In this document: piece after piece, positions 1-11,204 of the stretch
How the letters are laid out: each line of letters opens with the position of its first letter
How positions within the stretch are numbered: the stretch's first letter is position 1
Assembly (NCBI RefSeq): GCF_019925205.1
Contig: NC_083560.1
Coordinates: 40,842,270-40,906,269, forward strand
DNA length: 64,000 nt
Direction of reading: 5' to 3'
From: Metopolophium dirhodum
Taxonomy: Eukaryota > Arthropoda > Insecta > Hemiptera > Aphididae
Notes under the pieces: model-generated
Seen by the model: the letters and a program-made list of their open reading frames with translations, nothing else
What the model was told of the DNA's origin: nothing
The model's database searches: none
Translations under genes and position numbers: made by a program

Positions 1-128
1 TTTATTTTTATGTCTTGTAAATATATTCTAAATGTATTAATTTATTTGAATGATATCTTAAATAAAATGATCTTTCTACATTATTATATTTTTTTTTTTT
101 TTTTTATATATTCTATTACAGTTTCATC

Positions 129-3100
129 ATGAAAAGACAAACGGTGAGAAAATTCCAGCGGACAATTTCTACTGATAAGGAATTATTCGAAATTGAACGA
201 TTTAAAAATGCTCGAAAACTTTTATCATTAAAAATACATTGGATTTTATAGATTACACACTTTTTTTTAACTATATTTCAGAGAAATTAATTTTTAAGTT
301 AAAAGAATCGTGTAAAAATACATCTATAAAATTCAATTTAGTCGTGGATAGTGTTTACGAAAGAATTATTACACAAGAAGTACAGGATATTGCATTCAAA
401 ACTTTTAATGTTCTTGCATGTAATTCATCTAATTTTAAAAAAATACTAAACGATATGTTCAATAAATTGTTGCGGGAAGAGGCAGATTTTACACAGAAAG
501 GTTCTGGATGGACGCTTAATCGAAACATTACAGTTGAGAATCAATATAGTGAATCCTCTTAAAGGTGGAACATATATTGATTTACCTAAGCATATTAAAG
601 ATAAAAGAGAGATTATCAATGTGAAAAATAGTGATAATAAATGTTTTAAATATGCATTATTATCCAAGTTTGATAATCGCTCTAATAAAACTAATTTTCA
701 TAAAAAATATTTTAAGATGTTAGAGTTAAAAAGTAGTTTAAATTTTAAATGTATTGATTTTCCAACACCAATCAGTCAGATACCTAAATTTGAACGTATA
801 AACAATATTTCAATAAACATTTATAGTTTGAATGACAAAAAAACTATTTTTCCCTTGTATGTACGTAATACCGAAAGAAATGATCATTTTGACCTATTTT
901 TGTATAATAATGATGAAACATCACATTATTGTTATATTCATAATTTTTCAAGATTAATCAGAAGTCAGAAAACAAAAAATTGTTCGAAGCTAATTATTTG
1001 TAAGAGATGTTTCACAACTGTTGGTACTGTTATGATCTAACAATTGAGCTAACTGCTTAGTTCATAAGTTGCAGGTAGCAAGACCCTTTGGTAAAGGATT
1101 TCTCAGGTAGGTTTGACTAAATAATTAGACTTGTTGAAAAGTTAAGTTGTTTATTAAATTTCTTCTGCATAAAATATTCTAGGTCCAATTTGACAAGTTG
1201 TTATGTTGTCTCTCGCGAAGGTGCTCGTCTGTACTATGGTGAAACACGTCTAATCTACAGGCCGTTTCGGGTCTGGTTTTATAGGGCCTCTTTCTCTCCT
1301 ACTTCCCCCCTAGCCTATCGACTTATCTGCGGATTTCACAGGACGTTGTTCAATTAATTATTGATACATTCCCACGCCTGGTTATTACAAGAATCGTGTC
1401 CTGTTATCGTGTTTGCAATATATGTTATACGCCATCCGTCAATATTTAGATACTGTGCACTATATATATATATATATATATATGTATATTTCATAAGCAA
1501 TATCTAAATATTATATTCATAAATTTATGATTTATGATTCAGGCGAGGTTGTAGGACCTATTGAAATGCGGGTTCAAGATCACATTGCCCTCTCGTTATA
1601 TTCCCATAGGTTTTCTAATAGGATATATGACTTTGATTTATTTAGTCGAATTTCTATGTGCTAATATTTATCTAATCTTTGTGTTGCCTGATGTAGCCGA
1701 AGGCGGAACGATCACAATAATATATTATGTGTATTATTGGGTTCGTTACAGTACTCAACCGTGCAAAAGTAAGCTTTGGGGTGTAGAAGGATTAAATGAA
1801 CATCGACGCAATTGTGGAAAGAATCCATTGGGGAGGCCTATAATGTTTGAAGAGGGGGATGATGATTTCATCTATTTCAAAGGTTATAAAAAAACGCAGA
1901 GGATTCCATTTGTCATTTTTGCAGATTTCGAATGTATATTAACTCCTAAACAACCTAATAAATTCATTAATAGACGTAAAAAACAAAAAAATCAGAAAAC
2001 TCATGTTACACATTTACATGAAATTATGAGTTATGGGTTTTATGTAAAAGTTGACTATAGTATTATATCGAAAGAGCTGGTAAAACAGTTTGAAATTCCG
2101 ACGAAAGTAATTATTTATAGAGGTGAGAAGGCTGCAAAAAAATTTATGAAAAATATGATCGATATTGGAAATGAAATTAATAAAATTTATCAAATGAATA
2201 CACCGATGGACAAATTAACTGATAAAGAGGAACAACGTTTTCAAAGAACCAAGTTTTGTCACAAATGTTCAAAACATTTTAAAAACTATAATTTGGTTAA
2301 AGTTCGAGGTGACTGTCATTTTACTGGCAAATATAGGCAATGTCTCTGTCTTCAATGTAATTTCGAAATAACTAGTCCATCGTTTGTTCCAATATTCTTT
2401 CATAATTTATCTTATGATAGTCACTTCATAATTCGGGAACTAGGTTGCGATGATAAAGATATTCATATTATTCCTAATTCATCAGAAAAATATATATCCT
2501 TTAGCAAGGAAATCGCACCTAGATTTAGTATTAAATTTGTCGATACATTCCGTTTTATGAGTGAGTCGCTAAGTAAACTTGCAGCCAATTTATCTGAAGA
2601 TAAGTTGAGGTTTAGAGAAACCCTAAAAGTATTTTCAATCAAATCATTAGATTTAGTTACACGGAAAGGAGTCTTCCCTTACGAATATGTTGATAGTTGG
2701 AGTAAATTAGACAATGCTTTTTTACCATCAAAGCTTGAATTTTATAACTCGTTAACAGATGAACAAATTAGTGATGAAGATTATAGACATGCAAAAAATG
2801 TATGGAATACATTTAACGTAAAGACTTTGGGTGAATATAGCGATCTTTATTTAAAAACTGATGTTACCATACTAGCTGACGTGTTCGAAAATGTTAGATC
2901 CTGCTCATTATATGACTGCCCCTGGATTTGCTTTTGATTGTATGCTTAAGTATACAAAGGTTAAATTAGAGAGGTTAAAGGATTATAATATGTTACTCTA
3001 CTTCGAAAAATCAATCCGAGGCGGTATTTGTCAATCAACTAAAAGATATGCTAAAGCAAACATACCAAATATTGAAGGATTGGACTATAATTCGAATGAA

Positions 3101-4359
3101 CCGATTACTTGGATTACATATCTCGACTCTGTAAATTTATATGGAAAGTCTATGTTGACAGAACTACCTTTTAATGATTTTGAATGGGTTGATGATCTCG
3201 ACATAGATGTAACTAAAATTTCTGAAGATTCTGAAGTAGGATATATATTAGAAGTTGATATCGAGTACCCTAAACATTTACATAAAACCCATAATGATTT
3301 TCCGTTTTTACCGTTTAACGAATGCCCACCAAATTCGAAAGTTGAGAAATTGTTAACTACTCTATCACCGAAAAAAAACTATATTGTACATTACAAAAAT
3401 TTAAATAAGCGATTTCTCACAGTCTTAAATTAGTAAAAATTCATCGAGCTATCCGCTTTTCACAAAAAAAATGGATGGCATCATACATTGAGTTCTGCAC
3501 AAAAATGAGAGCAGAAGCAAAAAATGAGTTTGAAAAAAATTTCTGGAAGTTGTTAATTAATAGCGTTTTTGGTAAATGTATGGAGAATGTCCGAGCAAGA
3601 ACTTCTATAAAACTGGTTTCATCAGAAAAAAAAGCGAATAAACTAATGACAAAAACTAGTTTTAAGGACAGAACTATATACTCTAAGAACCTCATGGCTA
3701 TTCACCAACATAAGGAAACTATTAAATTCGATAAGGCAATTTATGTAGGATTTGCAATTTTAGACGTTTCGAAAACATTAATGTACGATTTCCACTATAA
3801 TGTCATGAAGAAAAGGTATGGTACTAAAATTAGTTCTTTATATTCGGATACTGATTCCTTGATATACGCTATTCAAACTACAAATTTTTTCAATGATTTA
3901 AAAAATGATTTATTACCATATTTTGATACATCTAACTATTCCAAAGACCATTATTGTTTTAGCGAATTACATAAAAGTCAGCCAGGCTTTTTCAAGGATG
4001 AATTGAAAGGAATTATACTTAAAGAATTCGTTTCATTAAGACCGAAATTATATGCGTACAAAACTGTAGACGGTACTGAGGAAAAAAAAGCAAAAGGTGT
4101 AAAGAAATATATTATTAAAAAACATATGCAATTCGAAAATTATAAGGATATACTACACGCTTTTATAAACCATTTATCTGTTAAGGATAAATTAACTCAC
4201 AGGGTCATGAATTTTATCCAATCAAACAAACATGTTGTTCAATCGAAAACAATGAACAAACTTGTTCTAAGCGCTAATGACGATAAACGTTATATAAATG
4301 ACGACGGGATAAATACTTTGGCTTATGGTCACTACAAACTAGATAAATTATATAATTAA
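129..4359 (+). pseudogene. polB: Polinton P1 protein-primed DNA polymerase B, broken
   Basis: Family-B, protein-primed DNA polymerase of Maverick/Polinton type, which would copy the linear element. Its pieces align in order with the P2 polymerase. An N-terminal domain (129-1027) contains NFSRLIRSQ and the CKRCF motif. The 3'-5' exonuclease motif FADFECIL lies near 1917. Palm motif A (LDSVNLYG) is near 3125 and motif C (YSDTDSLIY) near 3841. Breaks seen: a frame change near 540-560, a 723-bp LTR-like insertion at 1028-1750, a small deletion with frame change near 2895 and a one-base shift near 3405. Unlike the P2 and P3 copies, no introns interrupt the palm region. An acceptor-like ttacag sits just before 122, so 5' exons may lie left of the window. 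It converges on the integrase at 4547. The family call is firm; an active enzyme is not possible from this copy. Confidence 0.88.
1028..1750. mobile_element. Solo-LTR-like insertion inside P1 polB
   Basis: A 723-bp segment starts TGTTATGATC, ends CGTTACA, and is flanked by GTAC on both sides (1024-1027 and 1751-1754). The polB reading frame is open up to one GTAC and continues in phase after the other, so the insert plus one GTAC copy accounts exactly for the interruption. TG...CA ends with a 4-bp duplication fit a solo LTR of a Ty3/gypsy-type element. It contains a (TA)n run at about 1462-1483. No internal coding domain is visible, so the family is not identified. GTAC is a palindrome, which makes this duplication weaker evidence than a non-palindromic one. 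Confidence 0.7.
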
Positions 4360-4546
4360 AGAAAAAAAAGAAAAAAAGACTTGATAAATCTCCAATCGGT
4401 ATAAAAAGAAAGCGCTATCAAACAGTAGTGAAGTAAAATTTTTTTTTTTTGTTTTTAAAAAAAATTACAAACTGAAAACAAATAATTATTTCAACATTTT
4501 TCTGACATTTATTATAAAAGTATTACATGTTATACATAAAAAATTA

Positions 4547-5463
4547 TTATTTAAAAATATCTGATGATGTTATCCATGAATTTTGACTTGAATCAAAACC
4601 CAACCATTTAACAAACATTTTATTCCCAACTTTTTTCACAATACGTTCAATGAGAAAGGTGTTTGGAAAATCAGTTAATTTAATTTCCTGTTCATAAAAA
4701 CCACCTAAGATTATATTGTTTGATTCATCCTTTAGTTGATAAGTTACTGGATTTGTCTGTAAAACTTTTGAAACTGTAAATATTTCCGTTGTCCAATTCG
4801 GGGTATATCCTTTACTAAATATATGTTTATACTTAGATATTCGTACTTTATCGCTAACTTTAAATTTTGGTTTATACAATTTTTCAGAATTTTTATATGT
4901 ATTTAATTTATTTTTGTTTGTATCCATTCGAGCTTCACTTGGTGTGCATTTGATTGTTCTATGTTTTGTATTATTATAGTTATGTATAATTTTTGATATT
5001 GTATTATACCAATTCCATGTACCTGTTGCAGTGAAATGTTTATATATATTATTTTTAAGTGTTTGTATCACACGTTCTGCGATTGAACATTTAATAACAC
5101 TGTATGAACTGTAATGTTTAATTTTATATTTTTTCATTAAATCTTGAAATTGAGTATTATAAAATTCTGTACCATTATCTGTCTGTAAAAATTTTGGATT
5201 AGCTTTTTTCAATATATTAACCATTCCTTTTGTACATTCTTTTGCTGATTTATTTTTCAGCGGTTCCACAAATACATATTTGCTATATGTATCTATAACA
5301 ACTAATATAAATTTAAAACCATAATTTTTTTTAGAATGAGATTGCATATCCATTAAATCAGCTTGCCAGAGGTCGTCAATAAACCGTGTTACCACACTGC
5401 GTCTAGGAAATATTTTTCTCGCTGGTCGATGTAGCTCATTAGCTATACTCTCTAAGGTTGTAA
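4547..5463 (-). CDS. Polinton P1 integrase with chromodomain
   Basis: Retroviral-type (rve) DDE integrase that would join Polinton ends to host DNA. Numbering from the GTG at 5395, the likely catalytic residues are D13 (WQADL), D73 (QTDNGTEF) and E107 (SIAERV), giving D-D-(33)-E spacing. The C-terminus carries a chromodomain-like segment with FVKWLGFDSSQNSW. Homology with the P3 integrase continues upstream of 5395 (ANELHRPARK) to about 5463, but no ATG is visible there; in P3 the start ATG overlaps the end of the upstream gene. P1 may have lost its start codon or used a spliced leader. The main domain is fully open, without stops. It lies directly after the DUF8207-like gene on the same strand and converges on polB. 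Confidence 0.88.
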
Positions 5464-6417
5464 TTATACTATAATATTTATCTCCCGAAATTCTTCTAAA
5501 ATAGATATAATTTCATTATTAACACCAGTATTGCCAACACTTTGTGATGATGTCAAAAGATTTAATCTAGTTACCAGCTCATTCGGATCGTCATAATAAA
5601 CTAATTGTGTTTGAGGTAATACATCTTTATATAAACCACTACCTATCTTAGGTTCAGGTGATGAAGTAAAATTAATCAAATTTGTAGACATGCGATCTGT
5701 AGGTGAAAAACTGTTTGCTGATTGATTAAAATCAAATGATTCATTTTCTTGCGTTATTTTTCTACGTTTAGCATTAAATAAGCCGGAAGGAGTAGAAGGT
5801 AAAGTATTGTTAAATGATTTTAGATTTATTCGAGGAGTTGTAATCTCATTAATTTTAGCTATTTCTTCGTTAAACTGTTTTTCCTCCATTTTCATTCGAT
5901 CATACAATGGTTTTACAACAGTCATCCATTTATGATACCTCGAGGTTTTAGGTTTTCCATCTGCTTTTAAATGAACTCCGGAAGTTTTCAAAATATTGTA
6001 ATAAGATTCTATATCTGCTATAGTTGTATTTTTTGGTTCCTTCTCACATAATAAAGACCATAGTCCTGGTGTAAATTGATAGTATTTATTAAGCAACAGT
6101 AATTTACCGTGGCTAAAAGTTATAGAATGTTTTCCTATTTTATATGAATTACTATCTTTATCATAATGCATACCATAGGATTTATCATAACGTGTTGATT
6201 TAGGACGGTTATTTAGAAAATTTTCAAATGGTGAATTTAATTCGTTGTCATCGTCTTCATCACTAGTGCATGAGGTTTTTGATTTATTTTTTAGTACAGT
6301 TGACTGTGTGTCATATATTGTATTTTGTTTTCCATGTGTACTCAATGGTTCAATTAACGGTTTAAATGCTTCACGGAAATAGTTTTCAGAATCTATAACA
6401 CCACGTTTCATTTCCAT
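5464..6417 (-). CDS. DUF8207-like Polinton protein
   Basis: A 317-residue open frame homologous to the broken P3 gene at 58500-59263. Shared features are an N-terminal PLIEPL motif, a YGxxxD segment with GKxxxxF, a TPGLWSLL/TQGLGNL-type block, a charged middle, and a C-terminal DPNELVxRLxLL...GNTGVxNEIISI block. It resembles the widespread family annotated in insect and Hydra proteins as DUF8207; that name comes from memory and no search was run. The role is unknown. It sits immediately upstream of integrase in both P1 and P3, so gene order supports a conserved Polinton function. Homology continues upstream of the first ATG (IKRK near 6430), so the true N-terminus may be longer. In P3 the ATPase precedes this gene; in P1 that gene is absent. 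Confidence 0.7.
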   Translation of the reverse strand: MEMKRGVIDSENYFREAFKPLIEPLSTHGKQNTIYDTQSTVLKNKSKTSCTSDEDDDNELNSPFENFLNNRPKSTRYDKSYGMHYDKDSNSYKIGKHSITFSHGKLLLLNKYYQFTPGLWSLLCEKEPKNTTIADIESYYNILKTSGVHLKADGKPKTSRYHKWMTVVKPLYDRMKMEEKQFNEEIAKINEITTPRINLKSFNNTLPSTPSGLFNAKRRKITQENESFDFNQSANSFSPTDRMSTNLINFTSSPEPKIGSGLYKDVLPQTQLVYYDDPNELVTRLNLLTSSQSVGNTGVNNEIISILEEFREINIIV

Positions 6418-6518
6418 TATTTTCCGTTTAATATTTTTTTTGATGTTATTAAATTTTCCAACAATTCTTTTTCTTTGTTCATTGATGTTATGAAATTAAA
6501 GATATTAAGCAACGGGTT

Positions 6519-6919
6519 ATGGATCAAATAAATATTTACAATGAGAAATTCAAAGCCAAGTTAACATTTGACATTTCGGTTGATCCAAACGATTTCAGAT
6601 CATATATAAAATGTTATGGAATACTTCACTTTGAAATTTTACATAGCATAGCACCTGTATTGGGTTTTGAAAAACGAGAATATAAGCCAGAGTATGAATT
6701 TCATAGATCAGAAAAAGCTGTGAATTTAAACACAATTAATTCTATAAAAGTAATGTGCAATATAGCTCAAGGATCATTCAGCAACCATCTTCAAAGTCAT
6801 TCGATTTATGAGTTTTTTCCGAGTGAAAGGTCAGGATCGATAGTAGTACAGTCACCACCAAATTTAATTTTGGTGAGACATTGACAATTGTGTTACATAT
6901 TAAACGTTATGGGTCTTGA
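6519..6919 (+). pseudogene. Polinton P1 minor capsid (penton-like) protein, internally deleted
   Basis: Homologous to the P3 gene at 55911-56452: both share an LGFxxxxY region, a conserved (N/C)xIKVxCN(I/L)xxGSF core and an (E/Y)xFPxxxxG segment before a hydrophobic end. Polinton minor capsid proteins are single-jelly-roll vertex proteins, and the position just upstream of the major capsid gene fits. The open frame stops at 6884. The last conserved block (GETLTIVLHIKRYG) then appears in another frame up to a TGA at 6917-6919. About 30 codons present in P3 are missing at this point, so this copy has a deletion with a frame change. It is divergent from the DUF8207-like gene, with only ~100 bp between. 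The assignment rests on order and P3 similarity, not on a structure comparison. Confidence 0.6.
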
Positions 6920-6920
6920 G

Positions 6921-7079
6921 ATGGGATTAAAATTCAATATAAACCCGCTACTTCGAATCAGTTTAACTAGTCATAAGACTAATGTGCTAGCAGCAACATC
7001 AAATAAAAAAAAAAAATTGACGGTGAAAAATAAAAAAATTTTGCAATCTCTTGGTTATCAATTAAATCAGAATGCCTGA
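6921..7079 (+). CDS. Small basic virion-type peptide (P1)
   Basis: A 52-residue ORF starting MGLKFN and rich in Lys/Asn, with a KKKKLTVKNKK segment. It sits between the minor and major capsid genes. Its start follows the minor capsid stop by one base, and its stop overlaps the major capsid start by 8 bp (ATGCCTGA). P3 has a 32-residue counterpart at the same position starting MALKFN. Conserved position, matching N-termini and strong basic charge suggest a DNA-binding or core peptide comparable to adenoviral mu/pX; that comparison is inference. Small size means low sequence information, but the two-element conservation supports it as a real gene. Confidence 0.55.
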   Translation: MGLKFNINPLLRISLTSHKTNVLAATSNKKKKLTVKNKKILQSLGYQLNQNA

Positions 7080-8280
7080 AAGTGATATTTTAGATATAAC
7101 TTCACAGTACGAAACGGATTCTAAAATTACGAAAATTGAATATCATTCATATACACCGTATACAACATCATTTAATAATAATGATGAAATACGTATATCA
7201 ATCCAGCAAACGGATGTTTATCCATATCTACATGAAAGCTTTATTTTTTTGGAAGGGATAGTTACTGATGCTACCAAAGTGAAACTATCTAATAACGGTT
7301 ACTCTTACCTCTTCGAGCAAATACGATTGGAAATCAATGGGATAGAAGTAGATAGCACACGTGTCCTAGGAATTACTAGCTCGTTGAAAGGATACTTATC
7401 TGGTACACCAGACAACTATAATTGTTATGAAAATTCTGGTTGGAATTTTCAAAACGCAACGCAATCAGAAAATGAGAAAGGCGAATTTAGTGCTTGCACA
7501 CCATTGAAATATTGGTTAGGTTTGTTTGAAGACTATAAAAGAATATTAGTTAATTCTAGATTGGAATTAATATTAACTCGAAGTCATAGCGATTTAAATG
7601 CTTTAAGTTTAAAAACTGGAGTAATTGCTTCTGAAGGTAAAGTCGTTATAAACAAAATAGTTTGGAAGGTCCCACATATAACGGTCGACGATGAAGAAAG
7701 GTTAAAATTATTGAAACTTATAGAAAAAGAAAAAAGTTTGTTTATTCCTTTTAGATCTTTTGAAACTTTTGAATACCCTGAACTCGGAACCACTAAAAAA
7801 GTTTTATGGAATTTGAAAACTGCTTCAAAATTAGAAAAACCACGATTTATCATAATTGGTTTACAAAAAGGACGTAAAAATATGTTATCAAAAGATTGTA
7901 GTATATTTGATCATTGTAATCTTACAAACGTCAAAGTATTTCTGAACTCAATAGCTTACCCATACGATAATTTGAATTTAGATTTTTCGAAAAATAATTT
8001 TACTATATTATATAATATGTATACATCGTTTCAAGAATCGTACTATGAAAAAAGTATTCGTAACCCGATATTGAGTCCTTCTACTTTTCTAGCAAACGCA
8101 CCAATTATAGTTATCGACACTTCAAAACAGAACGATTCAGCCACAGCCTCAGCAGTAGATGTTCAATTGGAAATTGAAGCTTCAGATTCGCTTGCAGGTG
8201 TAACTGCTTATTGCTTGTTAATTCATGATCGTATTGTAGAATATGTACCTTTTACTAGAGAAGTAAGAAAACTTGTGTAA
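7072..8280 (+). CDS. Polinton P1 major capsid protein (double jelly-roll)
   Basis: An intact 402-residue ORF starting MPESDILD. It aligns over its whole length with the broken P3 protein at 54530-55770: YHSxTPYxx near the N-terminus, IFxEGxI, FSNNG/LSNNG, (Y/F)EINGIE, the CxPLKxxxGxxEDYK(R/K)ILxN block in the middle, KPRFxxxGLQ, a YEDFR/YDNLNLDF segment, and AYCLxxHDxI near the C-terminus. These are hallmarks of the Polinton double-jelly-roll capsid family, whose trimers would build an icosahedral shell. It overlaps the small basic ORF by 8 bp, suggesting a compact, virus-like transcription unit. No stop or frame change is seen, so this is the best preserved capsid gene in the window. Only A/T-rich spacer lies between it and the repeat array at 8352. 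Confidence 0.88.
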   Translation: MPESDILDITSQYETDSKITKIEYHSYTPYTTSFNNNDEIRISIQQTDVYPYLHESFIFLEGIVTDATKVKLSNNGYSYLFEQIRLEINGIEVDSTRVLGITSSLKGYLSGTPDNYNCYENSGWNFQNATQSENEKGEFSACTPLKYWLGLFEDYKRILVNSRLELILTRSHSDLNALSLKTGVIASEGKVVINKIVWKVPHITVDDEERLKLLKLIEKEKSLFIPFRSFETFEYPELGTTKKVLWNLKTASKLEKPRFIIIGLQKGRKNMLSKDCSIFDHCNLTNVKVFLNSIAYPYDNLNLDFSKNNFTILYNMYTSFQESYYEKSIRNPILSPSTFLANAPIIVIDTSKQNDSATASAVDVQLEIEASDSLAGVTAYCLLIHDRIVEYVPFTREVRKLV

Positions 8281-8351
8281 ATATATTAAGAATTAATTTA
8301 TAACAATAAAAAAAATTTATAATTACATAATTTATGTTCTGTTCTGTGTAC

Positions 8352-8715
8352 AAAATTATAATTCAGTTTTATAATAAGGTTTGTTGGGAAAAAATAAAAT
8401 TTGGTGTGTGCACGGTAAATATTTTTGAGTAAGGGGCAAAACCGATTTTTAGTGTGCAAACTCCCTGTAATTTTAAAATACGGTAAATATTTTGTGTAAG
8501 GGAGAATTCGTGGACAAAAAATATGAAATCTCTCTGTAAAATGCTATACGGTAAATATTTTTGTGTGAGGGGCAAATAGGTGGACAACGAGTGTGAAATC
8601 TCCCCGTGATTTTTATCACGGTAAAATCATTGTGTTCAAGGGGGACATCCTGCCTTGAACGTTGCAAAATTACCGCGGTGAAAAAAAAAAAGACTGTGAA
8701 CATACAAATGTATAC
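8352..8715 (+). repeat. Iterated ~69-bp repeat array, copy 1
   Basis: Four consecutive units begin with CGGTAAATATTTTTG or a variant at about 8412, 8481, 8549 and 8619. They are 68-70 bp long and share a middle GTGGACAA and a TGTGAAATCTCC-like end. A short perfect hairpin, CCGTGA-loop-TCACGG, spans about 8605-8622. The block is preceded by CAGTTTTATAATAAGG and ends with GTGAACATACAAATGTATAC. An inverted copy lies at 13862-14227 and a shorter inverted copy at 18248-18506. Short antisense ORFs across it are composition artefacts. The function is unknown. Confidence 0.85.
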
Positions 8716-10139
8716 TACTATCATACTTATTTTTTTTTTAAAAAAAAATTAAAAAAAAATAAAATAGAATAATAACAATTTATTGTTGTAATGATAATAC
8801 AGTTTTATAATATTACTATGGGTATTGAGTGTTTAGACTTAAAGATTTTTTTTTCATAAATTATTTAAAATAAAAACATTAAAATAGAAGTAGCTGAAAG
8901 ACGGTTTCTCAACTCTCACTTTTAGTCACTACTATAATATAAGCTGCTTTCTTTTTTTGTTAAGTTATGATCAAGTTACAATAATACGTTATAATTACAC
9001 CGCGTCCACAGTATAGAAGATAACTGATCTACCATACTATCATAGATTTACACAGATGTTATGGATTTTACGCACAACACAAAATAAACGTACGCACCAA
9101 TTTAAGATTAAAATAATTAATGTATTTTTTATTAAAATTGGTAGTAAAAATCTTAAGTATAGCTACAAACTGTTAATCGAACACTCGTAATTCTACGACT
9201 GACTGACTCCCTGTGTGTTGTCGTGACGGTGCCCCGTCTCACATAAAAAACCCTTATTCAGCGGTTCCCACGGTAGCAGCGTCTTACGACACACACTCTG
9301 CATTATGATTGTCTATATATGTTGTTAACATATATAGATATATAAAAAATAAAATATGTACTAATCAGGGGTTCTTAACACAGATAAGATAGAACATCGG
9401 GCTTATTATCCATCAATAATATTGATAATTATTACCTAACCTCAAAAATCTTTAATAGTCAATCTCTTTCATGGTTATAACTATAGATGCCGTTATCTAT
9501 TAGTTGTTGCACGATACCTTGTTTTTATCAATGTTAAAATACTATAGCTGATTATAAATATTTGTTATAGATAACGTGATTGTTGTATTATACGTGTAAT
9601 ATTATCTTACGTAAAATGTTTTAATATAAAAAAGTTTTTTTATTATATTAAAATATTCAATAATGTTTAATGACTGTATAAAATATATCCTAAAACGTAT
9701 ATTATATACATATATAAATTTAAATTATTTTTTCTATAATGTTTTTTTTATTTCTTTTACGCTAAGATTATTCGAAAGCCGCTGTCACACGTTGATAGTA
9801 AACACGTAGTTGCTTTCGTGACAACGTAATGTTACCGTACGAACTCTACGATAGTTACAATCGCCCTATCTACAATTAACTAACATATAAACTATCACGT
9901 TTTTTCTATTATCGTGTGACGTAGCTTCACTAGCAACTAAAAGTTTATTTTTTTATGTTATAAATGCTATATTGTCTATTTTTTAAAGTTTTTTTAAATA
10001 GCTTTGAATAATATAATTAGTTATTATTATATATACGTATATACGTACATTCGTTGTTTTATAAATAATCGCTTTAGTAATTAGATTTATATAATATTTT
10101 ATATTGTATACCAATGTATTTAGGCAAAAATTACAGATA
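8716..10139. other. AT-rich spacer with retroelement-like scraps, no gene seen
   Basis: I find no coding frame with recognisable content. 8990-9283 is less AT-rich than its surroundings and ends abruptly at the duplicated block starting CTTACGACACACAC (9284). 9284-9660 recurs at 13468-13850, and about 10035-10094 recurs at 12173-12233. An acceptor-like tatttag precedes the small ORF at 10140. Confidence 0.5.
9284..9660 (+). repeat. ~375-bp direct repeat, copy A
   Basis: Begins CTTACGACACACACTCTGC, carries an ATATATAGATATATAAAA stretch and the block CAGGGGTTCTTAACACAG, and ends near TATTCAATAATGTTTA. The partner at 13468-13850 is close to identical in its first ~200 bp and more diverged after that. 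The two copies bracket the small-ORF cluster and the gypsy fragment at 12234-13467. Confidence 0.8.
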
Positions 10140-10511
10140 ATGAATTTTTGGCATTCATATGATTTTTGTAATGAACAAATTCAATATTATGGAGAACAGA
10201 TTGTAACCTTAACGAAGATGATTGATGAAAATAAGATTAAAGAAAGATATGAATATAAAGATCTCAAAAAAAAAATTAAAAACCTGAAATTCATTATTTA
10301 TTTAAGTAGAACAAACTCTAACCCAAATTTTTCTTATATAAAAGATTTAAACGCATAATTAGTTTTATTAAGAGAAGAAAAAATGGATATATTTAAAAGA
10401 TATAGTGATTTATATGTTACAAATTTTCGTAAGCGAGAACACTGTTTCGGTAAAGGGTTAGATTTTATAACAACAGCAGAATCTAAGCGCGAAAGATTTA
10501 GATCAGGTTAA
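10140..10511 (+). pseudogene. Small coiled-coil-like protein, decayed paralogue 1
   Basis: Starts MNFWHSYDF and is open to a TAA at 10356-10358, then continues in the same frame (REEKMDIFKRYSDLY, then FGKGLDF) to a stop near 10511. The second half has the same layout as the two intact ORFs downstream: EEK, a central Y, then KGL before a charged end. I read it as a third, decayed member of the family. It is Lys/Glu rich and probably helical. No known domain is recognised. Confidence 0.45.
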
Positions 10512-11204
10512 AATTTTTTTTTAAATTTGTTATGAATAATTAGTAATAATCTTATAAGTTTATATTTATGTATATAGGTATTCAATGTAATTTTCTTTTT
10601 TTATAGTTTATAATATAGTATTGTTTTTTTCTTTTACGTTATTATTAAATTATTCGTTAATTTCTGCAAACTAAATATTATAATCATTGAAAACTATAAT
10701 TTATACACGATCTACCATCATAGTTAATTTTTATTTTGATATAAATGCTTATATTATACTTGGTTTCATAAAATAATATAAGCATTTATATGTGAAGTAA
10801 CCTAATAAAGAAACATTTATATAAATATATATATATATCTATATAGGTCAGTCTTAGTGATTAATCACTACGCCAGAAAAATCGTAAGAGCTGATGAGGC
10901 CTGTAACAACGAACAATTGTAGGGAAATTAGCTGAAAGAGTAGTCTTAACTTGGAAATATGTTGTAAAAACAGAGATAACCGAAAATGATATCCCTAATG
11001 AAAACTGTAGTTCTTAAGTATTAATAAATTATGATTAATACATACGAATTTTTAATATAAAAGAGTTAAAAAACATAAAAAAGTAGGAATATGTTGGAAA
11101 TAAATTATTGTCATTAATATGCATTATTTTTTTTTATCTAGTAGATAGTTTACAAATTCTATATAATTTTTCCAGAATTTTTTTAAAAAAAAATAGAAAA
11201 AAAA
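10512..11204. other. AT-rich spacer, nothing recognised
   Basis: Very AT-rich DNA with a short (AT)n run near 10826-10840. No open frame of interest, RNA gene or repeat partner was recognised. It separates the decayed and intact members of the small-ORF family. Confidence 0.4.

Noticed and set aside
8369..8724. Small minus-strand ORFs across the iterated array (also 13993-14226 and 18387-18569)
   Set aside because: They repeat the same residues because the DNA repeats; different frames give equally good ORFs, so no coding evidence.
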